A DNA stretch of 64,000 bases from an uncultured Sutterella sp. (GTDB lineage: Bacteria > Pseudomonadota > Gammaproteobacteria > Burkholderiales > Burkholderiaceae_F). A model generated the notes under the pieces. The model had not been told where the DNA came from and did no database searches. It saw only the letters and a program-made list of their open reading frames with translations. This document shows, piece after piece, positions 1 through 9,712 of the stretch. The translations under genes were made by a program, and so were the position numbers. The stretch is from assembly GCA_900757865.1 (NCBI GenBank), contig CAAEPH010000055.1:1-64000 (forward strand). The letters run 5' to 3'. Numbering within the stretch: position 1 is the stretch's first letter; every line of letters starts with the position of its first letter.

Positions 1-1
1 A

Positions 2-277
2 ACGGGGGAGGCGGATCGGCTCTCTGGTAAAGGGATATTAGCCAATAGTATTCCTGGGTATGAAGATGCCGAAAAAGCTACGGTGAGACTGGTGTTTTCA
101 TCTGAACACCGCCCCATGATAACGGTTGAAGGCGACAACTCGTTAGCGCAAGATCAAACCCAAGGCCTGAGTGAAGAAGATCACCATGCTTTGGATGACA
201 TTCTCTTTGGTGATGACGTTGAAGAGGATTTTGAGGACGACTCGGAAGAGCTTTTTGAAGAAGAAAACTCTCGCTGA
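2..277 (+). CDS. C-terminal end of an unidentified protein with an acidic tail (5' truncated by window edge)
   Basis: The frame is open from base 2 to a TGA at 275-277, so this is the last 91 residues of a gene that starts before the window. The first part (TVRLVFSSEHRPMITVEG) looks folded and strand-rich. The last 35 residues are strongly acidic (runs such as GDDVEEDFEDDSEELFEEE), which suggests a disordered tail. I do not recognise the family and assign no function. It is followed within 20 bases by a strong hairpin terminator, so it is the last gene of its transcript. Confidence 0.6.
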   Translation, partial: TGEADRLSGKGILANSIPGYEDAEKATVRLVFSSEHRPMITVEGDNSLAQDQTQGLSEEDHHALDDILFGDDVEEDFEDDSEELFEEENSR

Positions 278-289
278 TCACGCAGAGAT

Positions 290-330
290 AAAAAAACGGA
301 CGCGATGTTGGTCGACCGTCCGTTTTTTTT
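290..330. terminator. bidirectional intrinsic terminator
   Basis: A 9-bp stem (AAACGGACG at 294-302 with CGTCCGTTT at 317-325) has a U-run on both strands. It ends the rightward partial gene and lies downstream of the leftward dut gene. Confidence 0.85.
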
Positions 331-440
331 GTTTGTATTTGTGCGTATCGTAAAGAAACGTCTACCTAACAATCGGATCTTGTCCTGTTAGATGATCCTT
401 TTGATGAATAAGGTATTGTTTATATTTGTGTACAAATACG

Positions 441-893
441 CTACTTCGTTCCTGTAGAACCAAATCCACCTTCTCCTCTTTCGCTTTCACTGAACTCATC
501 AACGACAGTGAAGGTGGCTTGTTGAACGGGCACAATGACCAATTGAGCCAGACGTTCAAACGGGGGGAGCGTATAGGCTTCCTGAGAGCGGTTCCAAACC
601 GAGATCATCAATTCGCCCTGATAGTCGCTATCGATCAAACCGACGAGATTGCCTAGGACGATTCCTTTTTTGTGACCTAACCCAGAGCGAGGCAAAATGA
701 GCGCTGCGTAGTTCGGATTACCAATATGAATAGCGAGTCCTGTATGCACGAGATGTGTTTGTCCAGGTTCAATAACAAGAGGTTCGTCGAGCAGCGCACG
801 TAAGTCCAGACCCGCAGCACCTGTGGTGGCATAGTGAGGCTGTCGAGCAGGATCACGAAGACGTTCATCGAGAATTTTGAGCTGAATGTTCAT
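441..893 (-). CDS. dut: dUTP diphosphatase
   Basis: Hydrolyses dUTP to dUMP and pyrophosphate, keeping uracil out of DNA and supplying dUMP for thymidylate synthesis; a cytosolic homotrimer. The five trimeric dUTPase motifs can be followed: AAGLDLRA (residues 26-33), PRSGLG (68-73), the [10 protein letters not shown] active-site stretch, a motif-4 region, and the C-terminal lid [10 protein letters not shown] (139-148). At 150 residues it is the normal length for the family. It starts 24 bases after the coaBC stop on the same strand, and coaBC-dut adjacency is common in proteobacteria, so the two are probably cotranscribed. Confidence 0.95.
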   Translation of the reverse strand: MNIQLKILDERLRDPARQPHYATTGAAGLDLRALLDEPLVIEPGQTHLVHTGLAIHIGNPNYAALILPRSGLGHKKGIVLGNLVGLIDSDYQGELMISVWNRSQEAYTLPPFERLAQLVIVPVQQATFTVVDEFSESERGEGGFGSTGTK

Positions 894-917
894 GGGAGAC
901 CTTTTTTTTGAAAAAGA

Positions 918-2114
918 TTAGTGTTGAGAGTTAAGCTCATGAGCAAGTCGTTGGGCGATCGCCTCGGCAATGAGCTCCTTACTGCTACGCGCGATCGTTT
1001 CTGTTTTTGTCTGATCCACGATTAGGACCTCATTGTCATTGGCTCCCAATGTGTTGCGAGCAAGGTTTGCGACGACAAATCGTAACTTCTTTTTTTGAAG
1101 TTTGTCACGAGCATAGCGTTCAAGATCTTCGCTTTCAGCGGCAAACCCGACACAGAGGGGAGCATGAGGGCGTTGTGCAACGCTGGCAAGAATATCGGGA
1201 TTTTCTTCTAAGGTGAGGACCGGGATTTCGCCAGCGTGTTTTTTCCGCTTACTAGACAGCGCTCCTCCTTGAATATGCCAGTCAGCGACCGCAGCTACGC
1301 CAATGAAGGCCTGAAAATCACGTTCGTCGAGAAGTTGATGAACCGTGTCGTACATCTCTTGCGCGGTGAGCACGTTAAAGCGTTCGACCCCAGCGGGCGT
1401 TTTAAGGTGCACAGGCCCCGACACGAGAGTGACCGTCGCGCCCAAATTACGCAATGCTCGAGCAAGGGCATAACCTTGTTTGCCTGAACTGAGGTTGGTA
1501 ATGCCACGCACGTCATCAATCGGCTCATACGTGGGGCCGGCCGTAAGAAGAATGGATTGGCCTTGTAGTAAAGGTGGTTGGCCAACCGTTCCCATTAAAT
1601 CGAGCAAATCGTCCACCTCTAACATACGGCCTTCACCCACATCGCCACAGGCTTGTAGCCCTTGTTGGGGTCCCCAGAAAAGAACGCCCATTTTTTTAAG
1701 TGTTTCCACATTGGCTTGTGTTGCGGGGTTTTGCCACATATACATATTCATGGCAGGGACGACGACGGTTGGGCTACGGCGAGCAAGCAGTAAGGTAGAC
1801 ACCAAATCATCAGCAATGCCGTGCGCCATTTTGGCCAAAATATTGGCTGTGGCAGGGATCACAATGACCAGATCAGCTTCGCGATTTAACTGAATATGGG
1901 GCATGCCAGTTTGCCCATCCTGATGCCATTCGGTCAGGGCGACAGGGTTGCCCGAGAGAGCTTCAAAGGTTAGGGGAGTGACAAACTCGGTGGCCTCGGC
2001 TGTCATGGCCACGTGAACGTTGTACCCCAATTTTTTAAGTCCACGGACAAACTCACACCCTTTGTAAGCTGCAATTCCGCCCGTGATGGCGACCGTTATG
2101 TTTTGAAGTGGCAT
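918..2114 (-). CDS. coaBC: bifunctional phosphopantothenoylcysteine decarboxylase / phosphopantothenate-cysteine ligase
   Basis: Makes 4'-phosphopantetheine from phosphopantothenate and cysteine in coenzyme A synthesis. The N-terminal flavin-dependent CoaC half shows the FMN-binding start (VAITGGIAAYKG), PATANILAKMAHG, the PAMNMYMWQNP motif and the Cys-containing ACGDVGEGRM clamp. The CoaB half begins near LLTAGPTYEPIDDVRGITN and carries SSGKQGYALA. An upstream in-frame start would add 29 residues unlike the family. The ATG at 2114 gives 398 residues beginning MPLQNITVAITGG, as expected. It probably heads a two-gene operon with dut. Confidence 0.94.
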   Translation of the reverse strand: MPLQNITVAITGGIAAYKGCEFVRGLKKLGYNVHVAMTAEATEFVTPLTFEALSGNPVALTEWHQDGQTGMPHIQLNREADLVIVIPATANILAKMAHGIADDLVSTLLLARRSPTVVVPAMNMYMWQNPATQANVETLKKMGVLFWGPQQGLQACGDVGEGRMLEVDDLLDLMGTVGQPPLLQGQSILLTAGPTYEPIDDVRGITNLSSGKQGYALARALRNLGATVTLVSGPVHLKTPAGVERFNVLTAQEMYDTVHQLLDERDFQAFIGVAAVADWHIQGGALSSKRKKHAGEIPVLTLEENPDILASVAQRPHAPLCVGFAAESEDLERYARDKLQKKKLRFVVANLARNTLGANDNEVLIVDQTKTETIARSSKELIAEAIAQRLAHELNSQH

Positions 2115-2250
2115 GTGCGCAACCTGTATCTTGTTGAGACTATCAAAGCGGAACGTTAGAAGTGAGGTTTTCTTGCGCGCGGATAAGTGGGTTCGGCGCA
2201 AGAAAACTTACCATAGTCGCATTCTAAAACATTCTCAACAAAGGTCGTCC

Positions 2251-4014
2251 TCAGGTTGGATTCGCTTTGATGTCGTTATTGTGTACCAGTTCATCCATGG
2301 GCTTTCCCACGGGATGACCAGGAATGCTCTGCGTCACGAGCGCCTCTAAAACGCTACCGCTCACTGCATCAATTGCCGCTTGGCGAATGTTAATGAAGCG
2401 CAAATACGGTTTTTCAGGCATATCGACCCACACACCAGGATCCTCGGCCACAATGGTAATGGGTAGATCGTTCTTGAGCGTATGAGCAATTTCGACGATA
2501 CGCAGGGACTCTGTGGAGTTATCGAACAAGAGGAGTTGTCTAGCCTGCAAAATTTTGGCTTGAATCAGCGTTTGCGGATCGGTCGCCGAGCCCGTTATGG
2601 CTTCGCTACAGCGCTCTCTCATTTTTTTGGCTTCATCGCGATGTGAGAGCAACATAACCGTATCGATTTGATGGGTATGTAATGCGGACGCAATAGCTAA
2701 AGCATCGTCATTGTCACCAATAACGACCACAGGTTCGGGCAGGGTGTCTTGGCTGTGTTGGGTGATATCAAACGACTCGGCACGTTGGTTCGCCAAGCGT
2801 GCCCAGTGGTATTTTTCAACCAAAAAGGCTTTCAGTTTTGGCATATAGCTAAAGGCCACTGGGTTAAGCGCAATGGATAAAATGGCCGCACCCACAATCA
2901 GATTGACAGCGTAATCGTCTGCCAGGCCTAGCGCTTTGGCTTGAACCACCAAAATAAAGGAAAACTCCCCAATTTGCGCAAGTGCCGCACTCACTAAGAT
3001 GGAGGTGTGCAGTGGCTGACGGAAGAGGTGCATCAGAGCAAAAGAGGCGAGGGACTTGCCGATCATGATGATGAAGAGGACCACTAACACCTGTAGGGGC
3101 GCTTCGAGCAAAATATGCCAGTCAAAGAGCATGCCCACACCCACGAAAAAGAGCACAGAGAACGCATCTTGAAAGGGCAATGTCTCCGAGGCTGCGCGAT
3201 GTGAAAAACTCGACTCGCGCATCACCGCGCCTGCAAAAAAAGCGCCGAGCGCAAAGCTGACATGGAAGAAAACGGCTGCACCGTAGGCCACCCCCATTGC
3301 TGTGCCAAGAATAAAGAGGGTAAACAGTTCTCGAGAACCGATGCGAGCCACTTCTTTGAGCGCCCACGGCAGAGCGCGTCGACCAACCACAAACATCAAG
3401 GCGATAAACGCAGAGACGTTGAGCAGTGTTTTCCCAATTTCCCAGACCACGTCTTTGGCCGACAGGGTGCCATCGGGGTTGTGCAATATCCCTGCAACGA
3501 CAGGCAAAATCACCAAAATCAGCACCGTGGCAATGTCTTCAACCACCAGCCATCCTACGGCTAATTGGCCGTCGCTTGATTGCAAATATCCTCGAACTTC
3601 AAGCGCTTTAATGAGAACAACCGTGGATGCACACGACAGGCACAGCCCAAGGACCAAGGCTTCAGCCCAGGGCCAGTCCCACAAGTGGTGAGCAATCACG
3701 CCTCCGAGCAAGGTTGCGGCTGCCATTTGCAAGACAGCCCCTGGAATCGCGATGTGTTTGACACGTAACAGGTCAGTGAGTGAGAAATGCAGTCCAACGC
3801 CAAACATCAAGAGCATGACGCCAATTTCGGAGAGTTGACTCGCGAGCTCCGGGTCAGCGTAGACGCCTGGGGTATATTGCCCCGCGGCGATACCCGCAAG
3901 TAAATAACCGACCAAGGGTGGGGATTTAAAGAAACGTTCAGCACAATACCCAAAAACGAGGGCAAGGGTAAAGGCGATGACGAGCGTTGAGATAAGGGGG
4001 AGTGAGTGTTCCAT
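2251..4014 (-). CDS. ybaL: YbaL/KefB-type monovalent cation:proton antiporter (CPA2) with a TrkA-N-like domain
   Basis: Inner-membrane CPA2 antiporter, expected to exchange K+ or Na+ for protons. The first 390 or so residues are about 12 hydrophobic segments including the conserved PLVGYLLAGIAAGQYTPG and LLMFGVGLHFSLTDL stretches, closest by eye to E. coli YbaL. A cytosolic TrkA-N/RCK-like domain follows from about residue 415. The glycine-rich nucleotide motif expected there (GYGRVG-like) reads GDNDDA, so NAD(H) or ATP binding may be lost. The ATG at 4014 has AAGG nine bases upstream; an in-frame TTG two codons earlier sits too close to it. It stands alone, and a terminator separates it from lspA. 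Confidence 0.87.
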   Translation of the reverse strand: MEHSLPLISTLVIAFTLALVFGYCAERFFKSPPLVGYLLAGIAAGQYTPGVYADPELASQLSEIGVMLLMFGVGLHFSLTDLLRVKHIAIPGAVLQMAAATLLGGVIAHHLWDWPWAEALVLGLCLSCASTVVLIKALEVRGYLQSSDGQLAVGWLVVEDIATVLILVILPVVAGILHNPDGTLSAKDVVWEIGKTLLNVSAFIALMFVVGRRALPWALKEVARIGSRELFTLFILGTAMGVAYGAAVFFHVSFALGAFFAGAVMRESSFSHRAASETLPFQDAFSVLFFVGVGMLFDWHILLEAPLQVLVVLFIIMIGKSLASFALMHLFRQPLHTSILVSAALAQIGEFSFILVVQAKALGLADDYAVNLIVGAAILSIALNPVAFSYMPKLKAFLVEKYHWARLANQRAESFDITQHSQDTLPEPVVVIGDNDDALAIASALHTHQIDTVMLLSHRDEAKKMRERCSEAITGSATDPQTLIQAKILQARQLLLFDNSTESLRIVEIAHTLKNDLPITIVAEDPGVWVDMPEKPYLRFINIRQAAIDAVSGSVLEALVTQSIPGHPVGKPMDELVHNNDIKANPT

Positions 4015-4165
4015 GGGCAAAGGCCTTCGTTAGGTGTGTTGTTAAGCGATTGTCCACTGGAGAACCCAGCACTAGAAGTGGGCATCCATGAGGGATTTTA
4101 ATTATCGCAAAAGTTTTATCGTATTGTGAAAAACCTAAATGAGAATTTTTTAGATTTTGTAAAAC

Positions 4166-4205
4166 TCAAAAAAAGCGCGATGCTCAATGTGAGAATCGCG
4201 CTTTA
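4166..4205 (-). terminator. intrinsic terminator of the ribF-ileS-lspA operon
   Basis: A 10-bp stem (AAAGCGCGAT at 4172-4181 with ATCGCGCTTT at 4195-4204) is followed on the minus strand by a seven-base U-run. It lies just past the lspA stop. Confidence 0.85.
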
Positions 4206-4221
4206 AAAGACAGAGGTGGTG

Positions 4222-4758
4222 TTATCGCTTTCGAAGCCCAAAGAGTTCATCACAGATGAGCAAGGCTGCCCCTAAACAAATGGCGATGTCGGCGACATTA
4301 AACGCCGGCCAGTGCCACTGTTGATAATAAAAGTCCAAAAAGTCGATAACGTAGCCGCGAAAGAGTCTGTCAAAAAGATTGCCAGCCGCTCCAGCTCCAA
4401 TGAACGAGAGGGCCGTACAAAATAGCGTCAGATGGCTATGTCGCCATAAGAGACGAATCACCACCCCGAGCACCACGATCGCGAGGCCACCGAAAAGCCA
4501 CATCTGCCACCCACCGGCATTGGCTAAAAAGGAAAACGCTGCGCCACGGTTATAGGCGAGTACAAAGTTAAATCCCGGAAAAACAGGATCCACTTGTCCC
4601 GGCTCCATGGTTTTGGCAAAGTGCCATTTCGTGACCTGATCGATGATGAAAAGCACCACGATCAAGATCATCCATAGCGAAAAAAGCCAACCATGCCCCA
4701 CGCTAGAGCGTGGGGTTGAGGAGAGCGTTTTAGCCGAACGGCGAGCAGTTTTGGGCAT
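4222..4758 (-). CDS. lspA: lipoprotein signal peptidase (signal peptidase II)
   Basis: Membrane aspartyl protease that removes signal peptides from diacylglyceryl-modified prolipoproteins at the inner membrane. Four hydrophobic segments are visible, and the catalytic aspartates lie in the two family motifs, GNLFDRL and FNVADIAI. The 178-residue protein has a basic N-terminal extension of about 25 residues (KTARRSAKTLSS) before the first membrane segment. The chosen ATG is supported by GAGGACACTGA just upstream. It begins 26 bases after ileS stops and is the last gene of a ribF-ileS-lspA operon. LptE in this window is a likely substrate. Confidence 0.95.
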   Translation of the reverse strand: MPKTARRSAKTLSSTPRSSVGHGWLFSLWMILIVVLFIIDQVTKWHFAKTMEPGQVDPVFPGFNFVLAYNRGAAFSFLANAGGWQMWLFGGLAIVVLGVVIRLLWRHSHLTLFCTALSFIGAGAAGNLFDRLFRGYVIDFLDFYYQQWHWPAFNVADIAICLGAALLICDELFGLRKR

Positions 4759-4784
4759 TCAGTGTCCTCGTGTGGTTGTTGAAA

Positions 4785-7655
4785 TTACGCAAATAAGCGC
4801 TTCTCACCTTGACCGAAGAGGTTAGAGAGACAACGCGGGCAGAGCGTGGGATGCTCAGCATTCGCGCCGACGCCATCCACATAGTGCCAGCAGCGAGCGC
4901 ACTTGGTGCCCTGGCTGGCTTGCACCGTGAGGCGATAGGGCTCACCGTTTGCCCCTTTTTCAAGCGTGACCGCACTCACGATCATGACAAAGCGCAACTC
5001 GTCGCCGAGCGAGGCGAGCGCATCGTAATCCTCACCCGAGGCCACAATGTGAGCGACGGCCTGAAGTGACGAGCCGATCGTACCCTGTTCACGTTGCGCT
5101 TCAATGGCCTTTTGCAGGTCATTGCGAATGGTGCGAATACGGGCCCATTTGGCTAACAGCGCTTCGCTATTGGCCACAGCGGGAAGAGGTTCGAAACGTT
5201 CCGTAAAGATCGTACCGCTTTCGTTGGGCGAGAAGATCGCAAAGGCTTCTTCGGCCGTAAACGACAAGATTGGTGCGATCAAACGTAACAGCGTGCGTGT
5301 GATCAGATAGAGTGCTGTTTGCGCTGAACGACGTGCCTTGGAATCGGGAGCAGTGGTATAGAGACGGTCTTTGAGAACGTCTAAATAGAACCCACCCAAG
5401 TCCGTCGAGGCATAGGTCTGTAAGAGGTTCACCACGTTGTGGAAGCGGAACTCTTTGTACTCGGCCAACACACTTTGCTGTAACGCTTCGGTATAGGCCA
5501 GTGCCCAACGATCCAACTCCGTGAGTTCTTCAATGGGCAGTGCCTCTTTTTGTGGATCAAAGTCCGAGGTGTTCGCCAGCAAGAAACGCAACGTGTTGCG
5601 AAGACGACGGTAGCTCTCCACGACGCGCTTCAAGATCGTCTCGCCCAAACGCAGTTCGCCCGAATAGTCGGTGGACCCCACCCACAGGCGCAAAATTTCA
5701 GCGCCGTATTTGTTGGAGACTTCTTGTGGGACGACGGTATTGCCCTTGGATTTGGACATCTTTTCGCCTTTTTCGTCCACCACAAAGCCGTGCGTAAGAA
5801 GCATGTTGTAGGGTGGACGCCCATCGATCATGGTCCCGGTTAAAAGCGAAGAGTGGAACCAGCCACGATGTTGGTCAGAGCCTTCCAAGTAGAGATCCGC
5901 CGGCCACTGAAGGAGGTCTTTGTGACTGTCGCGCATCACGGTATAGTGCGTCGTACCCGAGTCAAACCAGACGTCCAAAATGTCTGTCGAGCGCACATAG
6001 TCTTTCGCTTCGTCGCCAAGGAAGTCTTCCGGCGTCGAACGGGCCCACGCTTCAATACCTTCGCGCTCGACGAGTTCGATCACGCGATCCATGATCTCGA
6101 ATGTCTTGGGATGCAATTCACCCGTGACTTTGTGCAAGAAGAAAGGCAGAGGTACGCCCCAGTTGCGCTGACGGGAAATACACCAGTCAGGTCGATTTTC
6201 AATCATGGAGTAGAGGCGGTTAATCCCCCAGGACGGGAAGAACTTGGTGGCTTTAACCCCCTCGAGGGCCATTTCACGCAAACTCTTTTCACTCTCAGGG
6301 GTATTCAAGACGCCTTTGGTGTCCTCGTTAGCGTGATCCATGCGAATGAACCACTGGCTCGTAGCACGATAGATCAACGGGGTCTTATGGCGCCAGCAGT
6401 GCATGTAGCTGTGCGTCATTTTTCCATGCGCTAAGAGGTTGCCCGCTAGCGTGAGAGCATCCAGAATCTTATCGGCTGCGGCCCAGATATTGAGACCACC
6501 AAACAAAGGCAATGCGTCGTCATAGACGCCGTCGCCCTTCACCGGCGTGAGGATTTCATCGTTCGTCATCCCATAGCGCTTGCAGGTATTAAAGTCATCC
6601 ATACCGTAAGCCGGAGCCGAGTGAACAATGCCGGTACCCGCGGTATCTTCAACATAGTCAGCAAGATACACAGGGGAGAAGCGCTGGTAGCCCGGATCCA
6701 AATTCCATAGAGGGTGACGGAAACGCAAAAGTTCCAGGGCTTGCCCTTGGGTAGAGCCAAGAACGGTACCTGTTTTCTCGTAGCGCTTGAGCGCTTCTTC
6801 GTACAGTTTTTCGGCAAGCAACAAGATACGGTCGCCCACGTCGACCAAGACGTAGGTGAGTTCCGGGTGCACGTTGAGCGCCTGGTTCGCTGGAATGGTC
6901 CAGGGGGTCGTGGTCCAAATGACGGCAAAGACAGGCTTGGTGAGCGTTGTCTTAAAAATGTTCGCTACTTTTTCACGATCAGCGTCATCGAGTTCAAAAG
7001 CGACGTCGATGACATGACTTGTTGCGTCTTTATACTCGACTTCCGCTTCGGCAAGAGCCGACTGACAGTCAAAGCACCAGTTCACGGGCTTAAGACCACG
7101 GTAGACATAACCCCTTTCCATGATCTCTTTCAGGGCGCGGATTTCCGAGGCCTCGTTAGAGTGATTCATGGTGCGATAGGGGTTGTCCCAGAAACCCAAA
7201 ACACCTAAGCGTTTAAAGTCCGCAAGTTGTTCTTGGCTCTGTTCAAGCGCATAGGCACGCGCTAGGCGTTGCGTTTCATCCACGGGCAAGTTTTTTCCGT
7301 GGAGTTTTTCGATCTGCACTTCAATAGGCATCCCATGGCAGTCCCATCCTGGCACATAGGGTGCGAGATAACCTTCAAGGGTTTTCTCTTTGAGAATCAT
7401 GTCCTTGAGGATCTTGTTGACAGCATGACCGACGTGAATACGACCGTTAGCATAGGGAGGACCGTCGTGAAGAATGAATTTCTTGGCGTCACGACGCGAA
7501 TCGATAATGCGTTCGTAGATGTGGGCATCTTCCCAGGCTTTAATCCAACCCGGTTCACGTTGGGCGAGATTGCCTCGCATGGGAAATGGGGTATCGGGCA
7601 GATTGAGCGGATATTTTTTCGTATCGGCATCTGCCGTGTTGGCGTTTTTAGCCAT
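4785..7655 (-). CDS. ileS: isoleucyl-tRNA synthetase
   Basis: Class Ia synthetase that charges tRNA-Ile and edits misactivated valine. It has the HIGH signature as [11 protein letters not shown] (around residue 70), a CP1 editing insert, the KMSKS loop [10 protein letters not shown], an anticodon-binding domain, and a C-terminal zinc ribbon with two Cys pairs (TKCARCWHY and LCPRCL). At 956 residues it has the normal bacterial length with the zinc-bearing C-terminus. It lies between ribF (72 bases upstream) and lspA (26 bases downstream) on the same strand. Confidence 0.97.
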   Translation of the reverse strand: MAKNANTADADTKKYPLNLPDTPFPMRGNLAQREPGWIKAWEDAHIYERIIDSRRDAKKFILHDGPPYANGRIHVGHAVNKILKDMILKEKTLEGYLAPYVPGWDCHGMPIEVQIEKLHGKNLPVDETQRLARAYALEQSQEQLADFKRLGVLGFWDNPYRTMNHSNEASEIRALKEIMERGYVYRGLKPVNWCFDCQSALAEAEVEYKDATSHVIDVAFELDDADREKVANIFKTTLTKPVFAVIWTTTPWTIPANQALNVHPELTYVLVDVGDRILLLAEKLYEEALKRYEKTGTVLGSTQGQALELLRFRHPLWNLDPGYQRFSPVYLADYVEDTAGTGIVHSAPAYGMDDFNTCKRYGMTNDEILTPVKGDGVYDDALPLFGGLNIWAAADKILDALTLAGNLLAHGKMTHSYMHCWRHKTPLIYRATSQWFIRMDHANEDTKGVLNTPESEKSLREMALEGVKATKFFPSWGINRLYSMIENRPDWCISRQRNWGVPLPFFLHKVTGELHPKTFEIMDRVIELVEREGIEAWARSTPEDFLGDEAKDYVRSTDILDVWFDSGTTHYTVMRDSHKDLLQWPADLYLEGSDQHRGWFHSSLLTGTMIDGRPPYNMLLTHGFVVDEKGEKMSKSKGNTVVPQEVSNKYGAEILRLWVGSTDYSGELRLGETILKRVVESYRRLRNTLRFLLANTSDFDPQKEALPIEELTELDRWALAYTEALQQSVLAEYKEFRFHNVVNLLQTYASTDLGGFYLDVLKDRLYTTAPDSKARRSAQTALYLITRTLLRLIAPILSFTAEEAFAIFSPNESGTIFTERFEPLPAVANSEALLAKWARIRTIRNDLQKAIEAQREQGTIGSSLQAVAHIVASGEDYDALASLGDELRFVMIVSAVTLEKGANGEPYRLTVQASQGTKCARCWHYVDGVGANAEHPTLCPRCLSNLFGQGEKRLFA

Positions 7656-7727
7656 AAAAATCTCCTGGCCCCCTCGGGCTCTTCAGTTGATTGTTGGCGT
7701 GCTCACAAATGTTGTCCTCCTGCCTGC

Positions 7728-8690
7728 TCAGGAGGTGGGTGCGTCGTTGACGGCACACCCTAGAATCCGACGGGCACGAACTGCATCGGATTCAATTGCA
7801 GCCTTGAGTTCGTCAAGGCTAGAAAACTTTTTCTCGCCACGTAGGCGTTCAATAAACTCGATCTTTGCCAAACGACCGTAAGCGTCAGCCGACCAGTCAA
7901 AGACGTGAGTTTCCAATAAGTATCGCCCATCGCTTGCGACGGTGGGTTTCACCCCAAGCGAGGCGACACCATTGAGTGGCAAACTTGATAAACCGTGAAT
8001 GCGAACGGCAAAAATCCCATCGATAGCGGGTTTACTTTTGGAGCCCGGCGGAATCGGGGCCATATTTAGGGTAGGAAACCCTAATTGGCGTCCTAGGGCT
8101 GCTCCATGAATAATGCGACCCGTCATGGAATAGCGTCGTCCCAATAACTGGGCGGCTTCGTACAAGTCGCCTCGAGCAAGCACCTCACGAATGCGTGTGG
8201 AGCTGATGCGATTTTGGCCGTGAAAGAGCATAGGTTGAACGTAGAACTCAAACGGCAAGCTGTGACTGAGTTGGTTCAAGGTTTCAACCGAGCCAGAACG
8301 ATCACTGCCGAAATGAAAATCTTCTCCTACGGTCAACCAACACGTATCCAGTCCTTCGAGCAGAATGTCTTTGACAAAGGCCTCAGCGGAGAGTGACGCA
8401 AGACTCGCGTGAAAGGGTAAGATGTAAATCCGCTCAATGCCTGCTTCGAGTATGCGAAGCACTTTATCGTAGAGCGTGGAAATACGGGTGAGCTCTGCGC
8501 CTTTGCCAAAGTAATCCTTAGGGTGCGGTTCAAACGTGACCACGGAGGGCACCAACCCTCGGTCCGTGGCGGCTTTTCTTACCGTCTCCAAGAGGGCTTG
8601 ATGTCCAAGATGCACGCCGTCAAAATTGCCAATAGCAATGGCAGAAGGACGACGTAAAAGGGGATGGGGTAAACCGCGAAAGACACGCAT
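7728..8690 (-). CDS. ribF: bifunctional riboflavin kinase / FAD synthetase
   Basis: Converts riboflavin to FMN and FMN to FAD. The N-terminal nucleotidyltransferase domain shows IGNFDGVHLGHQ, TFEPHPKDYF, VGEDFHFG and the SSTRIREVLARGDL loop. The C-terminal flavokinase domain begins near GRRYSMTGRIIHG with GFPTLNM. Length is 320 residues, within the family range. First gene of the ribF-ileS-lspA cluster, transcribed divergently from purN. I see no FMN riboswitch in its short upstream region. Confidence 0.95.
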   Translation of the reverse strand: MRVFRGLPHPLLRRPSAIAIGNFDGVHLGHQALLETVRKAATDRGLVPSVVTFEPHPKDYFGKGAELTRISTLYDKVLRILEAGIERIYILPFHASLASLSAEAFVKDILLEGLDTCWLTVGEDFHFGSDRSGSVETLNQLSHSLPFEFYVQPMLFHGQNRISSTRIREVLARGDLYEAAQLLGRRYSMTGRIIHGAALGRQLGFPTLNMAPIPPGSKSKPAIDGIFAVRIHGLSSLPLNGVASLGVKPTVASDGRYLLETHVFDWSADAYGRLAKIEFIERLRGEKKFSSLDELKAAIESDAVRARRILGCAVNDAPTS

Positions 8691-8811
8691 GATAACGGCA
8701 GTTAGGCAATATCAGAAAAGTAAGCTTAAATTATACGGAATTTCGATCACTTTTCTCTGCTTACGCTCACGAATAACGATAAAATGACGGCATTTCAGGG
8801 GGCCGGCTAGT

Positions 8812-8860
8812 CACTTGTACTCAGAGAACTGAGCTTTCGACTGTACAGAGACGGCAAGTG
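8812..8860 (+). other. nested hairpin upstream of purN
   Basis: Three nested or alternative stems occupy this stretch: CACTTG (8812-8817) with CAAGTG (8855-8860), TGTAC (8816-8820) with GTACA (8843-8847), and a small CTCAG/CTGAG hairpin at 8820-8833. The purN GTG is 49 bases downstream. It matches no riboswitch class I can name and could be a leader structure or chance. Confidence 0.3.
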
Positions 8861-8908
8861 AATCTCTTGTTTTGACCAGCTTCTGTCTATATCATTGGAG
8901 CGCCAAAA

Positions 8909-9559
8909 GTGAAAAACGTGGTGATTTTGATCTCGGGTCGCGGTAGTAATTTCGAAGCGATTCTTCAAGCCTCTCGAGAAGAGGATTGGGCAACGACATG
9001 TCATGCACGCATCGCTGCGGTGATCAGTAATCGACCCGAGGCCAAGGGGTTGGAGACGGCCCGTCGAAATGGGATTGAAGCCATCGCTCTAGACCATAAG
9101 ACGTTTGCCTCCCGAGAGGCTTTTGATGTCGCGCTCGCCGAGCGTGTCGCGGCTTTTGACCCAGCTGTCGTTGTGTTAGCCGGATTTATGCGGATTCTTA
9201 CCCCTGGGTTCGTGAGTCAATTTGAGGGACGCTTACTGAATATTCATCCAGCGCTTTTACCCCTATTTCCTGGGCTCGATACTCACAAGCGAGTGATCGA
9301 TGCGGGATGCCGAGTGCATGGTTCAACGGTTCACTTCGTGAGCCCCGTGCTCGATGGGGGAGCCATCATTGGACAGGCCGTGATTCCTGTGCTCCCAGAC
9401 GATACTCCAGAGACGCTTGCGCATCGCGGTTTAGTTTATGAGCATCAGCTCTATCCGCGCTGTGTGCGAGCCCTTCTCGAAGATCGGATCCGCCTTGAGC
9501 AAGGTCGCTGTGTGATGGATGAAGGCACGGCACGAGAATTGACGATTTTTGGCCAGTAA
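8909..9559 (+). CDS. purN: phosphoribosylglycinamide formyltransferase (10-formyl-THF dependent)
   Basis: Third step of de novo purine synthesis: formylates GAR to FGAR with 10-formyltetrahydrofolate. Motifs visible are the N-terminal phosphate-binding ISGRGSNFEAIL, the catalytic Asn and His in LNIHPALLPLF, the HGSTVHFV strand and the catalytic Asp in LDGGAIIGQ. The start is a GTG with GGAG eight bases upstream; the product begins MKNVVILISGRG, as the family does. Length 216 residues is normal. No purM neighbour is present, so this is a stand-alone purine gene, divergent from ribF. Confidence 0.95.
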   Translation: MKNVVILISGRGSNFEAILQASREEDWATTCHARIAAVISNRPEAKGLETARRNGIEAIALDHKTFASREAFDVALAERVAAFDPAVVVLAGFMRILTPGFVSQFEGRLLNIHPALLPLFPGLDTHKRVIDAGCRVHGSTVHFVSPVLDGGAIIGQAVIPVLPDDTPETLAHRGLVYEHQLYPRCVRALLEDRIRLEQGRCVMDEGTARELTIFGQ

Positions 9560-9568
9560 GGCTTTATT

Positions 9569-9595
9569 AGGCTTGTCATCGCGACGGCCTTTTTT
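9569..9595 (+). terminator. intrinsic terminator after purN
   Basis: An imperfect stem (AGGCTTGTC with GACGGCCT) is followed by a run of six T. It lies ten bases after the purN stop. Confidence 0.65.
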
Positions 9596-9712
9596 AAACA
9601 AACATATCTTCCCTTCCCGACTGTTCTTTGATCGCTAGAGCAAAGCTCTCTGGGGCACTTTTTGACCGTGCCCTTGCCGTGAACAGTGGGTGTTTTTTTG
9701 ATGAGATTTTTT

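Noticed and set aside
5853..6434. A 193-codon frame opposite ileS
   Set aside because: Antisense to the conserved ileS catalytic region, with no ribosome-binding site or recognisable domain.
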